DNA of 64,000 bases from Synechococcus sp. UW105 (GTDB taxonomy: Bacteria > Cyanobacteriota > Cyanobacteriia > PCC-6307 > Cyanobiaceae): contig NZ_UCNN01000001.1 in NCBI RefSeq assembly GCF_900473935.1, positions 1-64,000 on the forward strand, read 5' to 3'. Every line of letters begins with the position of its first letter. Positions within the stretch are counted from its first letter, which is position 1. The position numbers and the translations under genes are program-made. Below, piece by piece: positions 1 through 8,628 of the stretch. The notes under the pieces were generated by a model that worked only from the letters and a program-made list of their open reading frames with translations, was not told where the DNA came from and searched no databases.

Positions 1-26
1 CCGCTCCTGATGGGGCGGCTTTTTTT
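1..26 (+). terminator. Rho-independent terminator of a gene left of the window
   Basis: A 7-bp stem (CCGCTCC with GGGGCGG, one G-T pair) closes a TGAT loop and is followed by seven T residues. It would end a plus-strand transcript whose gene lies outside the window. Confidence 0.75.
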
Positions 27-141
27 GTGCTTTCAGTCAAGGCGATGGCCGCGCAACGGCGGCGCATCGCCTGGCGTCTTCTCCCTGAGCGAAAGAAGTT
101 GCTTCATGTTGCTAGCGTTTGCTATGGCAAAAGTTGTCTGA

Positions 142-1104
142 ATGAGTCGACGATCCAGATGGAAACGATTGCTGGGCTCACTCTGGCGGGCCTATGCGCG
201 TTGGTGTCGTTATGACTGTGTGGATCTCAGTGCGGCATTTGCCTATTACACCCTGCAATCGATCTTCCCGCTGCTGCTGATTGTTCTTTCGATTGCCTCT
301 TGGTTGCTTGGCCGCCAGGCTGGGCTTGCTGAGCAAATTGTTGATTACACGGCTGGCATTTTCCCCCCTTCCGTTGTTGCTCTTGTCCAGGAAACGCTGG
401 ATAAGCTCATGCGTCAGGGTGTTGGTGCTGGTTTGCTAGGTGCTGGTGTCTTGTTGGTAACGGCAACCAACGTTTATCTCACTTTGCAGCGCGGTGCTGA
501 TCGTATTTGGCAAGGTGTTTTGCCTCAGCAGCAGGATGATCGTCCTTGGCGGCAACAGGTATGGTTTTTCATCAAAGTGCGCCTTGAGGCGTTTGTTGTG
601 GTGTTGTTAATTGGTTTACTGATTGTGGTTGATCAGATTAGTGCGAATCTGCGCATGATCCCAGCGGCGGCTTTAGCTGAGTTCGTGCAATCTGTTCCCT
701 GGCTCGAAGGAGTTTTGCGCTATGTCCCTGTCTTGACATTCGGTCGCTTTTTGATTCCTTGTCTTGGATTTGCGGGAATGGCGCTCTTGCTGCAGTTTTT
801 GCTGCCCAGCCGTCGTGTTCCGATCCGGCCGTTAATTCCAGGTGCTGTCTTGATTGGTGTGTTGTTGACGGTGCTCAACCTGGCCGTGAGTCGCAGTATT
901 CTTTCGCTTGGATCTCGCTTCCAGGCGTATGGCGTGATCGGCAGTGTGTTGGTACTGACGCTTTGGGTCTGGATGATCGGTGTGGTGATCTATTTCGGAC
1001 AGTGCTGGAGTGTGGAGATGGCCAAAGGGCGATTGCGCAGAAGCGGAGATCCGCACGTGAGGTTGGCCTCTGTGCCCGCAGGAATCGGCGACACTGAAGT
1101 CTGA
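142..1104 (+). CDS. YihY/BrkB-family inner membrane protein
   Basis: A 320-residue polytopic membrane protein. The N-terminal segment containing DLSAAFAYYTLQSIFPLLL, with an invariant-looking AxAYY motif, and a run of about six hydrophobic segments ending near residue 290 are typical of the YihY/BrkB family (once annotated as ribonuclease BN). No biochemical role is firmly established for the family. The ATG at 142 puts the basic cytoplasmic start MSRRSRWKRLL just before the first helix. A small zinc-ribbon membrane protein follows 17 bases downstream on the same strand. Confidence 0.85.
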   Translation: MSRRSRWKRLLGSLWRAYARWCRYDCVDLSAAFAYYTLQSIFPLLLIVLSIASWLLGRQAGLAEQIVDYTAGIFPPSVVALVQETLDKLMRQGVGAGLLGAGVLLVTATNVYLTLQRGADRIWQGVLPQQQDDRPWRQQVWFFIKVRLEAFVVVLLIGLLIVVDQISANLRMIPAAALAEFVQSVPWLEGVLRYVPVLTFGRFLIPCLGFAGMALLLQFLLPSRRVPIRPLIPGAVLIGVLLTVLNLAVSRSILSLGSRFQAYGVIGSVLVLTLWVWMIGVVIYFGQCWSVEMAKGRLRRSGDPHVRLASVPAGIGDTEV

Positions 1105-1121
1105 TCTGAGCCGTTGATCCC

Positions 1122-1484
1122 TTGCGTTCTCCGATTCCCCTGGTTTGGATCGCATTGTTGGCGCTGGTGCTGCTGCCGACGGCAGCCGGGCGGGTCTTGC
1201 TTGATCTTGCCGGCGGGTTTGTGCTTTTGATGCTTGCCTTGCCGTTCGTGCTGGGTGGGGTTGGTTGGATCGGCTGGAAGTTGATGCAGAGTCGGATGCG
1301 CACCTGCCCTGCCTGCGGCACCGTGAACTTTGCCCCAGCTGTGGTCTGTCAGATGTGCGGCACCGAACTGCCTTCTGGCTCAGGAGGCACGCCTGCTGAT
1401 GGAGCCTCGACACAACGAACACAGGAGGTGTCTGTGCCTGCAAGTTCGGCCACCATCGACATCAGCGCTGAGGATGTGGACTGA
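1122..1484 (+). CDS. Small membrane protein with a C-terminal zinc ribbon
   Basis: 120 residues, reading from a TTG codon. Residues about 1-50 form two hydrophobic segments separated by a short loop. Residues about 62-82 hold two CxxC-type knuckles (CPAC and CQMC), the pattern of a treble-clef or zinc-ribbon fold. The tail is Ser/Thr/Ala-rich and ends in an acidic stretch. I do not recognise a specific function; membrane-anchored zinc ribbons often act as adaptors. It follows the YihY gene closely, so the two may be co-transcribed. The start is uncertain because no ATG lies nearby. Confidence 0.6.
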   Translation: MRSPIPLVWIALLALVLLPTAAGRVLLDLAGGFVLLMLALPFVLGGVGWIGWKLMQSRMRTCPACGTVNFAPAVVCQMCGTELPSGSGGTPADGASTQRTQEVSVPASSATIDISAEDVD

Positions 1485-1487
1485 CGG

Positions 1488-1847
1488 TTAGGCCGTTTCC
1501 TGTTCCTGTTGCTGCAGTTCAGCCAGCCGGCATTCCCGCAGGAACAGGAACAGCGGTGCCCCGCAGGCAAAGGAGATGCTGAAACTGGCTATCAGGGCAA
1601 TCCACCAGCGTTTCACCTTCAGCCTTTTCGCTTCTGCAACGATCCAGATGGTGATGCTTGAAGCGCCGATCAGAAGATCACGACTGAGGGAGCGGGCTGC
1701 AGGATTGATGTTTGCATCAGCAATGAATTGCTGGATGTCAAAGCCGTTGCCTCCGCTGGCCTGGATGAATTCAAGGTTGGCTTGCCAGGGAGCAACAGCC
1801 CCCAGTAGCGCCAGGAGTAGATAGACCCATCGCAGTCCTTTCGTCAT
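1488..1847 (-). CDS. DUF2834 family membrane protein
   Basis: 119 residues with the layout of DUF2834 proteins: an N-terminal helix (YLLLALLGAVAPW), a middle segment FIADANINPAARSLSRDLLIGASSITIWI, and a third hydrophobic stretch before a Gln/Glu-rich tail. The function of the family is unknown. Its ATG overlaps the last four bases of xseB, so it is probably translated from the exonuclease VII transcript. It converges on the zinc-ribbon gene with three bases between the two stop codons. Confidence 0.75.
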   Translation of the reverse strand: MTKGLRWVYLLLALLGAVAPWQANLEFIQASGGNGFDIQQFIADANINPAARSLSRDLLIGASSITIWIVAEAKRLKVKRWWIALIASFSISFACGAPLFLFLRECRLAELQQQEQETA

Positions 1848-2116
1848 CGAGTGCCACCGGCATCAAGGGGTGCTGTTGTCATGGTCTTTGGATCGAGCTG
1901 AAGCACCGTTTGCTCCACCTCCTCCAGAAGCCTCTCGCAGCGGTCGAGATAGATCTGGCCTCGTTGATAGGTCTGCTGAAGTTCCGTCAGGGGGATGCTG
2001 TCGTTCTGCAGTTGATTCAGGAGGAGATCCGCGGCCTGTAGAGCTTCCTCGTAGCTGAGGGCCTCCGCATCCTTCCGCCATTGTTTCAACGGGTCTTTGG
2101 TTGTCCTCGGGCCCAT
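1844..2116 (-). CDS. xseB: Exodeoxyribonuclease VII small subunit
   Basis: A 90-residue helical protein with the XseB core LSYEEALQAADLLLNQLQNDSIPLTELQQTYQRGQIYLDRCERLLEEVEQ. XseB coats the large XseA subunit to form exonuclease VII, which degrades single-stranded DNA from both ends. The gene starts 24 bases after the xseA stop codon and overlaps the DUF2834 gene by four bases, giving an operon order xseA-xseB-DUF2834. Length and residue pattern agree with the family. Confidence 0.92.
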   Translation of the reverse strand: MGPRTTKDPLKQWRKDAEALSYEEALQAADLLLNQLQNDSIPLTELQQTYQRGQIYLDRCERLLEEVEQTVLQLDPKTMTTAPLDAGGTR

Positions 2117-2140
2117 GAGAGTGGCGTCTCTGGCTTAACG

Positions 2141-3331
2141 CTAGGGGGTCAAAGAGTCGCTCGGCGCGACGTCTGGCACTGACTGCGGATCGCATTCTGT
2201 GCTTTGCGCTTTCACCCGAATCGAGCCGTCACTGAGTCGAACAACCAGCTCTTGCTCGGCCTCTACAGCGTTGACACTGCGAATGACGGCGCCGCTCGGT
2301 GATTCGAGGATGGCAAACCCGCGGGCCAGCCAGCGCTGGGGAGACAGGGCCTGCAACAGTTGCTTGCGCTGCTCCAGTTGGCTGCGACGCTGGATCAGAA
2401 CGCTGGGAAGGCTGAGTTCCTGCCAGCTTTGCTGGCGTTCAGCAAGACGCTGTCGCTGTCGTTCCGTCCACCAGCTGCGATGGTTGGTGAGTTGCCGTCT
2501 TCGTTCACTGATCTGTAGCTGGGCTGTGTCCCGCGAGGGCAGCAGAGCCACCATGGCGGCTGTGGGTGTTGCGGCGCGGTGATCCGCCACGAGGTCTGCG
2601 ACGGTGAGATCGTCTTCATGGCCGATCCCGGTCACCACTGGTAAGGGGAAGCTGGCCAGGCTGCGACAGAGCTCTTCATCGTCGAACACCATCAGGTCTT
2701 CTCGACTGCCGCCTCCGCGTGCAAGAACCAGGGCGTCTGGTTGTAGGCCTGCTGATGCATTGCGCAGCTGCTGGAGAGCAGCCTTGATGCGATCCGCGAC
2801 GTCTCCCTGAACAGGAATGGCCATCACAACCAATTCGGTTAGGGGCCAACGTTCTCTGGCGGTTCGCAAGATGTCGGCGAGGGCCGAGCTGGGAACACTG
2901 GTGAGCACCGCCACGCGCTGGGGGCTTTGGGGTAGAGGCCGCCGCCGGTTGGGATCGATCACCCCTTCGCTTTCCAGGAGCGAACGGACGGCCTCGAAAC
3001 GGCGGAGCACCGTGCTCAGACTCGGACGCATATCCAGGACTTGCACCGCGAGGCTGGCGCGCGCTGCCCAGAAATTGAGCTTGCCAACCACGGTGACCCC
3101 TTCGCCATCGGCAGGGACGTAGTTGAGTTGCTTGAGTTTGGAGGCCCAGGCCACTGCCGTAATGCTTGCCTCACCGTCGGTGAGGGTCAGCCAGAGGTGG
3201 CCTTTTTTGACCTGGGGACGGGACGCTGTGGCTTGCACCAGAAAACGAGGAGCAAAACCGCGTTCCAGTAGAGAGCCGATGGCGCCGTTGAGTTCCTGAA
3301 CGGAATAGGTCGGGGGTGCGTCAGCGGTCAA
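2141..3331 (-). CDS. xseA: Exodeoxyribonuclease VII large subunit
   Basis: Catalytic subunit of exonuclease VII. The N-terminal OB-fold (YSVQELNGAIGSLLERGF, then a beta-rich stretch with LWLTLTDGEASITAVAW) is followed by the catalytic domain with TSVPSSALADILRT, LARGGGSREDLMVFDDE and GIGHEDDLTVADLVADHRAATPTAA. A coiled-coil region and a short C-terminal beta segment complete the usual layout. I chose the TTG at 3331, which gives 396 residues, begins just before the conserved YSVQELN and overlaps the upstream gene by 11 bases. A longer reading to 3445 would add a Cys/Pro-rich stretch foreign to the family. Confidence 0.92.
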   Translation of the reverse strand: MTADAPPTYSVQELNGAIGSLLERGFAPRFLVQATASRPQVKKGHLWLTLTDGEASITAVAWASKLKQLNYVPADGEGVTVVGKLNFWAARASLAVQVLDMRPSLSTVLRRFEAVRSLLESEGVIDPNRRRPLPQSPQRVAVLTSVPSSALADILRTARERWPLTELVVMAIPVQGDVADRIKAALQQLRNASAGLQPDALVLARGGGSREDLMVFDDEELCRSLASFPLPVVTGIGHEDDLTVADLVADHRAATPTAAMVALLPSRDTAQLQISERRRQLTNHRSWWTERQRQRLAERQQSWQELSLPSVLIQRRSQLEQRKQLLQALSPQRWLARGFAILESPSGAVIRSVNAVEAEQELVVRLSDGSIRVKAQSTECDPQSVPDVAPSDSLTP

Positions 3332-3563
3332 GGCGTCGATAGGCCATGCCCCAGTAGAGACACAGCACGGCGAAGAACAGGGTGAGGAGCAATCCCCAGG
3401 GTTGAAGGATCTGGGTGGCGCTGATGGTGAACAGCACCAAAGCACTGCTGATCAACCGAGCGCCGTCACGGCGGTTATCGACAAAAAGTCGGGACAAGGC
3501 CAGTGGGCGGATGGCGATACTCTCGCGCAGCGCGGTCGGTTCCTTGGCATAAAAAGACCCCAC
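3321..3563 (-). CDS. Small unknown membrane protein upstream of xseA
   Basis: 80 residues from a GTG at 3563. The first half is basic and the second half holds two hydrophobic segments (LISSALVLFTISATQIL and LLLTLFFAVLCLYWGMAY). It overlaps xseA by 11 bases, which suggests translational coupling. The GTG lies inside the terminator hairpin of the upstream hli gene, so either translation begins at a later codon or only read-through transcripts are translated from this start. I do not recognise a family. Confidence 0.55.
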   Translation of the reverse strand: MGSFYAKEPTALRESIAIRPLALSRLFVDNRRDGARLISSALVLFTISATQILQPWGLLLTLFFAVLCLYWGMAYRRLDR

Positions 3564-3580
3564 CTTGGCTTGGCGGGGTT
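3551..3580 (-). terminator. Terminator of the hli gene (minus strand)
   Basis: Read on the minus strand, CCCCGCC pairs with GGTGGGG (one G-T pair) around an 8-base loop and is followed by TCTTTTT. It lies about 40 bases past the stop codon of the small hli gene and overlaps the apparent start of the next minus-strand gene. Confidence 0.75.
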
Positions 3581-3621
3581 GGGCGACTCAGATGGGCTGA
3601 GTGGCTGAGCTGTCCTGGTGA

Positions 3622-3762
3622 TTAGCCCAGGCCGATCTGGGTCAGAATCCCCTGACCGGTGAGCAGTTCGGTGCCAAGGCCGATGACGAAACCCATCATG
3701 GCTAGACGTCCGTTCCAGGTTTCAGCAAAGTTGACGAAACCAAAGCGAGTGTTGTCAGACAT
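3622..3762 (-). CDS. hli: High-light-inducible protein (small Hli/SCP family)
   Basis: A 46-residue protein beginning MSDNTRFGFVNFAETWNGRL, followed by AMMGFVIGLGTELLTG. This is the single chlorophyll-binding helix of Hli proteins: the ETWNGRLAMMGF motif corresponds to the ExxNGRxAMxGF signature, where Glu and Asn/Arg ligate chlorophyll and form the helix-helix salt bridge. Hli proteins sit in the thylakoid membrane and help photoprotection and chlorophyll recycling. GGAG lies about ten bases before the ATG. The gene has its own terminator downstream, so it is probably a single-gene unit. Confidence 0.93.
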   Translation of the reverse strand: MSDNTRFGFVNFAETWNGRLAMMGFVIGLGTELLTGQGILTQIGLG

Positions 3763-3849
3763 GGGTGGCAGCTCCAAGACTTGCTAAAGGTAACAAAAAA
3801 TTGAGATCGCTTGACGAGGTGGCGATGAGTCGTTTTGGGGTCGCTTAAT

Positions 3850-6429
3850 TCATGGCCTCGGCTTGCCTCCGTCGCGATGCAGTCTCGCTTTGGTCATGGC
3901 CGTCGCCGCGCTTGTGCGGGGGTCGTCGGGCCAGGGATGTTTCGGATACCGCCCCCTCATTTCGCGACGGACGTCTTGATAGCTGCCTTGCCAGAACCCT
4001 TCTAAATCCTGGGTTCGTTGTAGGGGGCGACCGGCTGGGGAGAGCAGCTCGATGGTGACGGGCAGGGCGTGATCGAGCAGATGGGGCCCTTGATCGCAGC
4101 CGAACATTTCCTGCAGTTTCACGGACAGCACCACTTCTTGATCGGTATAGCGCAGGCGCGCTGCGCGGCCGGAGGGGATCATCACTGTGGTTGGCATGAG
4201 GCGATCCACGCGTTGTCGTTCACTCCAGTCCAGCCCGCCCCAGAGCGCCTCGATCAGCCCGTCTTCTTGAAGATCACGCCAGGCCATGCAGCCCATCAGT
4301 GCACTGCTCAGCCATGTTTCGGGTGCCTGGCGCAGATGGTCGACATCTCTGCAGGGCCAGGGCTCTCCGCGCTGAAGGTGGAGCAGCTGTAGGCGGGCCC
4401 GCAGCTGTTCGCTGGCCTCTCCCCAGGGCAGAAGGTTCAGCCCCTGCTCCTTGATGCATTCGAGCAAGAGTTGGCAGGCGGCCTCGGGAGATGGTTTCGG
4501 TCGCGTTTTGGTCTGCAGTCTCAGACCTCCGAGCAGCAGGGTGCTTTGGGCGCGGACGCTGCCGTTGGCCTCATCCCAGAACACAGTCGTCTGCCAATCC
4601 CCTTCCAGTTCAGCTCGCTCCACTAACCAGGCTTTCGCTAGGGGCAGGGCCAGTTGGATCTGGGCATTGCTGTGGCCAAGATCAAGGCGAGCCACGGCCA
4701 GTGCCTCCTGGCCGACCAGGGGGTCCTGTGGATGCAGGAGTGCCCCTCGTCCCTGACGCAATTGGTAGCGACCCGGTTGTTGCGCGCGTTGGAGAGCCAG
4801 CCACTCTGGAAATGCTGCCGCGATCAGGCTGGCGGCGATGGCCTCGTCTCCGTCTTGACTGGAGGGGGCGCTGGCCCAGCCCGGCAGCTCGGTCTCGGGC
4901 AACTCCGGAAGTGCTTTGACCTGTTGCTGCAGTTGCTTGCTGAGCCGGCGGATGGCGCCGACGCGTTCTCCTTTGCGTTCTCGCAGCAGCTGTAGGCGGG
5001 CCCCGAGGTCGACCCCGTGCTCCCGCGGGTTGAGAGGGTCGCGCTCGCTCAGGAGTGCGGCGAGGTCAGCGCCAAGCGTGCTGCACCCCCAGGCGCGGGC
5101 TTGAAGCAGAATCATCGCCAAGCGTGGGTGGGCGCCGAGTTGGGCGAGTTGACGGCCTGCCGCATTGAGGTTGCCGGAGGCTGTTAGGGCTCCTTGAGCC
5201 TGCAGTTGTTGCTGCCCCTCCAAAAGGGCTGGGCGTGGTGGCGGGTCGAGCCAATGCAGTCCATCCCCCAGCCCGGCGCCCCAAGCGGCCAGGTCGAGGA
5301 CTAGGGGTTGTGGGTCACTTCTCAGGAGTTCGGGAAGATCATGGCGCGGTCTGCGCTGTTGTTCTGCCTGCGACCAGAGGCGGATGCAGTGGCCAGGGCC
5401 CTGACGTCCGGCCCTGCCTCGGCGTTGGTCAGCACTGGCCACACTGGAGGGCACGGTGATCAGTCCTGCCATGCCACTGCCTGGGGAGTATTGGCTGTGG
5501 CGGCTGAGGCCGCTGTCGATCACGAGACGGACGCCGTCGATCGTGAGAGAGCTCTCCGCGATTGCCGTGGCAAGCACCACCCGACCATCGACATCGCGGC
5601 GGCAGGGGCGCAGCACTTGGCCTTGGCTTGCCAGGGGCTGCTGACCGTGGAGGCAGCAGATCTCCCAACCCTCAAGGGAAGGGGCTTTGGTGAGTTGCTC
5701 TCGGCAGCGCTCAAGCTCCCTGAGGCCAGGCAGAAACACCAGCAGGGTGGGAGGAGAGTCAGGGTCTCCCAGGTCGAGGCCATGCTTTTCGATGGCTCGG
5801 AGCACCGTGCGGTTGAGCTGTTCATCGGGGCGGGGCGGAAGGTGGTGGGTCTCCACCGGATAGGCGCGCCCTTGGCTCGTGAGGACGGTGGCCTTCGGTA
5901 ATCGCGCTTGCAGGTCGCTGAGGTCCAGCGTCGCTGACATCAACAGCAGCGAGAGGTCAGGACGCACCAGGGCTTGCGTGTCCCGCACCAGAGCCAGGGC
6001 TAGGTCGCTGTCGCGTCCCCGTTCGTGGAATTCGTCGAAGATCACGCAACCGATGCCCTCCAGCTCCGGGTCGGATTGCAGACGACGTAGAAACAGCCCT
6101 GAGGTGATCACCTCGAGGCGAGTTCGGCTGCTGCGCTGCTGTTCGTGGCGTACGGCGTAGCCGACCTGCTCTCCCAATGGCTCGTTCAGTTGATCCGCCA
6201 AGCGAGTGGCTGCCGCCTTGGTGGCGAGTCGCCGCGGCTCAAGCATGAGCAGCTTGCCCTTGATCGGGGGCAGGTTCGGCCAGCATCCGAGCAGGGCCAG
6301 GGGTGCCCGTGTGGTTTTGCCGGCTCCCGGGGGGGCCTGCAGAAGAACAATGGAGCCTGGACTCAGGTGCTGACGCAGCTCCGGCAGCAGGGAGTCAATT
6401 GGGAACGAACCCGATGGGGCGTGAGGCAA
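3850..6429 (-). CDS. hrpB: ATP-dependent helicase HrpB
   Basis: An 859-residue DExH helicase. Motif I GAGKTT is at residues 35-40 and DEFHERGRD at 132-140. Motif VI, including DQRRGRAGRQGPG, and the long C-terminal HrpB-specific region ending near YQDVRREMRGRYPKHPWPDDP are present. HrpB is a conserved bacterial relative of the RNA helicase HrpA; its cellular role is not settled. Length and domain order match full-length HrpB. The start is a TTG at 6429, which gives MPHAPSGSFPIDSLLPELR before the helicase core; no closer ATG fits. Confidence 0.92.
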   Translation of the reverse strand: MPHAPSGSFPIDSLLPELRQHLSPGSIVLLQAPPGAGKTTRAPLALLGCWPNLPPIKGKLLMLEPRRLATKAAATRLADQLNEPLGEQVGYAVRHEQQRSSRTRLEVITSGLFLRRLQSDPELEGIGCVIFDEFHERGRDSDLALALVRDTQALVRPDLSLLLMSATLDLSDLQARLPKATVLTSQGRAYPVETHHLPPRPDEQLNRTVLRAIEKHGLDLGDPDSPPTLLVFLPGLRELERCREQLTKAPSLEGWEICCLHGQQPLASQGQVLRPCRRDVDGRVVLATAIAESSLTIDGVRLVIDSGLSRHSQYSPGSGMAGLITVPSSVASADQRRGRAGRQGPGHCIRLWSQAEQQRRPRHDLPELLRSDPQPLVLDLAAWGAGLGDGLHWLDPPPRPALLEGQQQLQAQGALTASGNLNAAGRQLAQLGAHPRLAMILLQARAWGCSTLGADLAALLSERDPLNPREHGVDLGARLQLLRERKGERVGAIRRLSKQLQQQVKALPELPETELPGWASAPSSQDGDEAIAASLIAAAFPEWLALQRAQQPGRYQLRQGRGALLHPQDPLVGQEALAVARLDLGHSNAQIQLALPLAKAWLVERAELEGDWQTTVFWDEANGSVRAQSTLLLGGLRLQTKTRPKPSPEAACQLLLECIKEQGLNLLPWGEASEQLRARLQLLHLQRGEPWPCRDVDHLRQAPETWLSSALMGCMAWRDLQEDGLIEALWGGLDWSERQRVDRLMPTTVMIPSGRAARLRYTDQEVVLSVKLQEMFGCDQGPHLLDHALPVTIELLSPAGRPLQRTQDLEGFWQGSYQDVRREMRGRYPKHPWPDDPRTSAATAMTKARLHRDGGKPRP

Positions 6430-6440
6430 CGGGTTTGCAG

Positions 6441-6545
6441 TCAGCTGAAGAGATTGAGCAGGCCGACGAGCAGCAGGCTGCTGACGGCACCGAGGGCGGC
6501 CAGCAGCCGCACAAGAGGACCGAGAGAGGCTTTGAGCGTGGCCAT
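6441..6545 (-). CDS. 34-residue single-helix membrane microprotein
   Basis: An ATG-initiated frame of 34 codons: a short basic N-terminus (MATLKASLGPLVR), one hydrophobic helix rich in Leu, Ala and Val, and the end LLNLFS. The stop codon lies 11 bases before the hrpB start, on the same strand. Size and layout resemble the single-helix subunits of photosystems or cytochrome b6f, but the sequence matches none that I know (PsaM, PsbM, PetN, PsbX or Psb30). It could also be chance. Upstream, AAGG lies about ten bases from the ATG. Confidence 0.45.
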   Translation of the reverse strand: MATLKASLGPLVRLLAALGAVSSLLLVGLLNLFS

Positions 6546-6656
6546 AAAGAAAACCTTAAGGGCCGTACTCCTTCTGTCTACTTTGTCTGGATGCGGTGTG
6601 CCGTAGTCATTCGCACGCCTTCACAGGATTGGGTGGCGTGGGTGTCTTCCTAGGGC

Positions 6657-7040
6657 TTAGCGCACGTGGCGAGCGCCATCGACGGGGTGGTATTCCTCGC
6701 CAGTGAGCTCTTCATAAACAATGGCTGGGAGTCCTGTCTCAAACATTGTTTGGAGGGCTTCCTTCAGATAAGGGTTCCAGCCTCCGGTGCTCACTTGACC
6801 GTGGCGCACTGTCCAGTCCCAGGTGCCCTGGAGGTCGCGAGGGATGCGGCCTTCGCGGTCACGGCGGGCCACCAGGTCAAGGGATTCCACTAGGCCCACC
6901 TGGATTGGCTCCTTGCCATAGGACGGGGTGAGGCTCAGCTCAAGGCGCACGGGGTCATCCTTGAGCATGTGCAGCCGAAAGCGCGGAGGCAATTTCACGG
7001 ATTTGATCACCGCTGCCACGATCCGTGTTCGTTGATCCAC
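6657..7040 (-). CDS. Conserved-looking hypothetical protein, 127 residues
   Basis: A soluble 127-residue protein from a GTG at 7040. It is mixed alpha/beta in character, with two Trp-rich patches (GTWDWTVRHG and GGWNPYLKEA), no signal peptide and no membrane helix. I do not recognise a domain. Codon use is like its neighbours and the frame is uninterrupted. It stands between hrpB with its microprotein and a DUF2973-like gene, all on the minus strand, but the 60-base spacing does not force an operon. Confidence 0.65.
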   Translation of the reverse strand: MDQRTRIVAAVIKSVKLPPRFRLHMLKDDPVRLELSLTPSYGKEPIQVGLVESLDLVARRDREGRIPRDLQGTWDWTVRHGQVSTGGWNPYLKEALQTMFETGLPAIVYEELTGEEYHPVDGARHVR

Positions 7041-7100
7041 CTGGGAGTCCCCCTACGAGTCCAATCGGCGCTTTCATGGCAGCCTTTGCACCAACCTTAT

Positions 7101-7331
7101 TCAGTCGGCGTTCTCTGAGGGCTCTTGGTCGCCGCTGAATCGCACCGTCAGCAGATCTTCGTCAGTGAGGCGACCGTCTTGGTCGAGCAACTCGGGATGC
7201 ACCGTGATCTTCCCGGTTCGATCCTTATCAGGGTTGGCAGCCTTGAATCCTTGGCCCATCACCTTGAAGGCCTGCCAAAGCAGCAGCACAAAAACGGTGC
7301 CGTAGATCAGGGGAAACAGGCTGTTCAGCAT
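7101..7331 (-). CDS. DUF2973-like small membrane protein
   Basis: 76 residues: an N-terminal helix ([21 protein letters not shown]) followed by a soluble tail with [21 protein letters not shown]. The HPELLD-G-LTDE-LL-V pattern is characteristic of the cyanobacterial DUF2973 family, whose function is unknown. The ATG at 7331 is well placed. The gene is divergent from the HtrA protease gene, and the region between them should hold both promoters. Confidence 0.75.
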   Translation of the reverse strand: MLNSLFPLIYGTVFVLLLWQAFKVMGQGFKAANPDKDRTGKITVHPELLDQDGRLTDEDLLTVRFSGDQEPSENAD

Positions 7332-7497
7332 GGTGAAGAGTCGAGGCGAGCTGTCCGAGGCTGAGGACTGGGATCGGGGCGTGTCTCAATCATCGCCGTT
7401 CTGGTCGCATCCGGTCACGTCTGCGGCGTCGAAGCTCGCGGATCTTCGTCTACATCCCTTCTACCGTCAGTCGATCGTGTCCACTGAGTTGTCGCTC

Positions 7498-8628
7498 ATG
7501 ACGGGACTCCGTTCCTTGCCGGTGATCGTCTCTGCTGCCGCCCTGGCGATACCTCTGCTCCCATTGGCGACTCCCTCTCCAGTGCTGGCGCGCTCGGCCG
7601 CTCAGGCTCTGATTGCCCCAAGATCGTTTGTGGCGGAGGCGGTCAAGCGCAGCGGGCCTGCCGTTGTCACCCTGGAAACCCAGCGGACCGTGCAAACCGG
7701 CGGTGGGATCCCCGGCCTGCCACAGGGGCTGCTGATGGATCCTTTCTTCCGGCGTTTTTTCGGCCTTCAGGGATCTGCTGCTCCGCGGTCTCGCGTTGAG
7801 AGGGGCCAGGGAAGTGGCGTGATCTTTGATGCGTCAGGGCTTGTCCTCACCAATGCTCACGTGGTCGAGAACACCGACCAAGTGATGGTGGGCCTCCCCG
7901 ATGGTCGTCGGGTGTCCGGCCAAGTGCTCGGACAAGACAGCCTCACTGATCTGGCAGTCGTGCGTCTTGATCAGGAGGGCCCCTGGCCCATCGCTCCTCT
8001 TGGAGACTCTGATCAATTGCTGGTCGGAGACTGGGCGATCGCTGTTGGCAATCCTTTTGGTCTTGAGAACACCGTGACGCTCGGCATCATTAGCAACCTC
8101 AATCGCAATGTGTCCCAGCTGGGAATTTCCGGAAAGCGCTTAGATCTGATTCAGACGGATGCCGCCATTAATCCCGGTAATTCCGGTGGCCCCCTGCTCA
8201 ATGCAGCGGGTGAAGTGGTTGGGATCAACACCCTGGTCCGCTCTGGTCCAGGCGCTGGCCTCGGCTTCGCCATTCCGATCAATCGGGCTCGCACCATTGC
8301 CGGCCAGTTGGTCAGCACTGGGCGCGCCAGTCATCCGATGGTGGGGATCGGCTTGTCCTCGGTGCCCTCACCGCAACCCGGTGCTCCTGCTCCGCTAGGC
8401 GCTGTGGTCCGATCGTTGGTGCCTGCTGGTCCTGCTGCCCAGGCTGGCCTGCAGTTGGGGGATGTGATCGTTTCGATCGGCGGATCACGGGTCAGTGGAC
8501 CCGCTGATGTCGTCTCGGCGGTGGACCGTCATGGCGTGGATCGGCCGTTGAATCTGGTTGTCGACCGTGATGGTCAGGCCCTTCAGGTGACGATGACGCC
8601 GGTCGAGATGAGCGGCCTGCAACCTTGA
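7498..8628 (+). CDS. HtrA/Deg-family serine protease with one PDZ domain
   Basis: A periplasmic or thylakoid-lumen quality-control protease of 376 residues. An N-terminal signal peptide ([31 protein letters not shown]) precedes the trypsin-like domain. The catalytic triad is visible as NAHVVEN (His near 119), LTDLAVVRL (Asp near 150) and GNSGGPL (Ser near 228). One C-terminal PDZ domain with [13 protein letters not shown] follows. Cyanobacteria have HtrA, HhoA and HhoB paralogues with this layout; I cannot say which this is. The ATG at 7498 was preferred over the frame opening at 7330 because it begins the signal peptide. The stop codon abuts that of the next gene. Confidence 0.92.
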   Translation: MTGLRSLPVIVSAAALAIPLLPLATPSPVLARSAAQALIAPRSFVAEAVKRSGPAVVTLETQRTVQTGGGIPGLPQGLLMDPFFRRFFGLQGSAAPRSRVERGQGSGVIFDASGLVLTNAHVVENTDQVMVGLPDGRRVSGQVLGQDSLTDLAVVRLDQEGPWPIAPLGDSDQLLVGDWAIAVGNPFGLENTVTLGIISNLNRNVSQLGISGKRLDLIQTDAAINPGNSGGPLLNAAGEVVGINTLVRSGPGAGLGFAIPINRARTIAGQLVSTGRASHPMVGIGLSSVPSPQPGAPAPLGAVVRSLVPAGPAAQAGLQLGDVIVSIGGSRVSGPADVVSAVDRHGVDRPLNLVVDRDGQALQVTMTPVEMSGLQP

